Below the pieces are notes generated by a model that saw nothing but the letters and a program-made list of their open reading frames with translations, made no database searches and was not told the DNA's origin. From assembly GCA_963205105.1 (NCBI GenBank), contig CAUJJW010000085.1, positions 1 to 64,000 on the forward strand: a stretch of 64,000 bases of DNA, in the 5' to 3' direction. The position numbers and the translations under genes are program-made. The DNA comes from Verrucomicrobiota bacterium. GTDB taxonomy: Bacteria; Verrucomicrobiota; Verrucomicrobiia; Limisphaerales; CAIMTB01. This document shows positions 62,989 to 64,000 of the stretch, piece by piece; position 1 is the stretch's first letter; each line of letters opens with the position of its first letter.

Positions 62989-63848
62989 CGCAGACTGGCT
63001 CCAGCGCCCGGCAGCGGCGGAAGTGCCACAGGCCGCACCGGCACCCGAGCGCCCTGGGCCATCGGTCGTTGACTGATCGCCCGGTTGAGATAGTCCGCCA
63101 GCGAATCAATTTGCTCGTCGGTCAACGGTCCTCCCTCCGATTGAGCAAAGGCCGGCATCAACGATCCGTGGCGACCAAAGGTGATCCAACGCACCCAATG
63201 CTCGCGATCAGTCGCTTTCCCGAGATTCTTCAGGTCGGGAACCATCGACGCCCGATTGTGGGAGTCATGGCAGATCCCGCAGGCCGCCACGTACAGAGCC
63301 GGGCCATGCTTGCCTTCGGAGGGTTTGGCATGACAGCTCGCGCAGTCTCCCCGGAAGACCGCCGACCGATCCGCCAGGGCGATCTGCATGTTCCTCAGCC
63401 GGTCATCCATCCCGCCCGAAATCGCCACATTCCCGGTTGCATCCTCGATCACCGCCCGGACGGTCAATGGCTTCACCCCGATGGAGGAATTCACAAACAC
63501 CGATTTGGTCACCGTCCCGCGCTTGCCACGCGCGTCCAACACCACGGAAAATTCGCCGCCAGCACCCGGCGCGATCGACCAGGGCAGATTCGGCACTTTG
63601 GCCACCGTGCAACCACACGAGGTGCGCACCGACTCGATCACCACCGGCCCCGGCGCGGCATTGGTGAACGCAAAGGTGAAGGTGAAGTTGGTCGCCCCGG
63701 CAGGCCCCCGCATTTCCTTGGTCGTCTCGTCGAACAGCAACGCCGTCGCCACCCCCGCCGCCCCCTGAGCGTGAGCCGTGCCGGACCACGCCCCCAGGGC
63801 CAACCAGAATGCTAAAAACTTCGCGGTCAGCGTCTCGCGGCACCACAT
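62985..63848 (-). CDS. Exported DUF1573 protein fused to a cytochrome c domain
   Basis: A 287-residue exported protein (signal peptide to about residue 27, GTAHAQ). Residues 35-140 form a DUF1573/Ig-like domain (FTFAFTNAAPGPVVIESVRT, SCGCTVAKVP with the family Cys pair). The C-terminal part is c-type cytochrome-like, with two CxxCH motifs, CASCH (169-173) and CGICH (190-194), and a typical ending GGPLTDEQIDSLADYLNRAI. Two haem attachment motifs so close together, or one haem plus one spare motif, are both possible. It acts in the periplasm; redox partner unknown. Start at 63848 is set by the signal peptide. Confidence 0.85.
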   Translation of the reverse strand: MWCRETLTAKFLAFWLALGAWSGTAHAQGAAGVATALLFDETTKEMRGPAGATNFTFTFAFTNAAPGPVVIESVRTSCGCTVAKVPNLPWSIAPGAGGEFSVVLDARGKRGTVTKSVFVNSSIGVKPLTVRAVIEDATGNVAISGGMDDRLRNMQIALADRSAVFRGDCASCHAKPSEGKHGPALYVAACGICHDSHNRASMVPDLKNLGKATDREHWVRWITFGRHGSLMPAFAQSEGGPLTDEQIDSLADYLNRAISQRPMAQGARVPVRPVALPPLPGAGASLR

Positions 63849-63975
63849 AAGCGACCTTCCTACCGCCAACCCGGTTCCTTCGCCAGCCGATTTCCGGCCG
63901 GATTCCAACCTTGCATCCCGCCGGACGCACGCTAGACATCTTCACGAATTCACGAAATCCACAGGATTTAAAGCC

Positions 63976-64000
63976 ATGACTACCTCTCTGAAACTCCTCG
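63976..64000 (+). CDS. Possible 5' end of a truncated gene
   Basis: An ATG followed by seven open codons (MTTSLKLL) runs off the right edge. The hydrophobic/basic beginning could be a signal peptide. There is too little sequence for a function, and no clear Shine-Dalgarno. Confidence 0.25.

Overview
The window reads as a high-GC chromosome segment from a member of Verrucomicrobiota, probably a Pedosphaera/Limisphaerales-like soil or freshwater lineage. The evidence is two secreted proteins with PEP-CTERM sorting tails, a large secreted NHL-propeller/cadherin protein with a C-terminal module I associate with this phylum, a fused SecDF, and DUF1573/cytochrome proteins. The taxonomic call is inference; there is no rRNA in the window.

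Layout. 68-5723 (minus): sugar-phosphate isomerase-like protein, threonine branch (hom-thrC), a CbpA-type J-protein and an exported nucleoside hydrolase. 6227-9802 (plus): secreted NHL protein, PEP-CTERM protein with a P-domain, and a HAD hydrolase preceded by a decayed fragment of a related HAD gene. 9803-15127: a compact ~5 kb element inserted at the 3' end of a tRNA-Gly(GCC) gene, bounded by 30-bp direct repeats, with the relic of an older related element to its left. It carries a rolling-circle (HUH) replication initiator, a three-TM protein ending in a degenerate trypsin-like domain, a small regulator-like gene whose start codon lies in a perfect inverted repeat, an excisionase-like protein and a tyrosine recombinase. 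Both the replication initiator and the regulator-like gene are interrupted by a single in-frame TAG, with protein-like sequence continuing beyond it. 15195-18568 (minus): TPR protein, SDR and a large EF-hand membrane protein. 18741-29794 (plus): YgfZ-like protein, YajC, SecDF, TerC, RecJ, DnaE and a cupin. 29796-34706 (minus): exopolysaccharide assembly (outer-membrane barrel, Wza-like protein, Wzc-like tyrosine kinase) after a PEP-CTERM gene closed by a strong hairpin. 34870-37996 (minus): glycosyltransferase, VTT membrane protein and MurJ. 38216-39544 (plus): a secreted protein resembling the CotH family. 39554-43988 (minus): a tightly overlapping three-gene operon of a TIR-domain membrane protein, an exported FlgO/CsgG-like protein and an exported TPR protein. 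44132-51074: RNase R (with a possible severed basic tail) divergent from SMC. 51083-53358 (minus): three unrecognised exported or membrane-anchored proteins. 53554-64000: YggU, DMT transporter, Rrf2 regulator, J-domain-like protein, an old-yellow-enzyme/APC-permease/aminotransferase operon, then MFS, Nudix, thymidylate kinase and a DUF1573-cytochrome c protein.

Most of the window is housekeeping. The accessory interest lies in the tRNA-Gly element (accretion, paired in-frame ambers, Rep, pseudoprotease cargo) and the TIR operon. No CRISPR array was seen and no complete insertion sequence was recognised.
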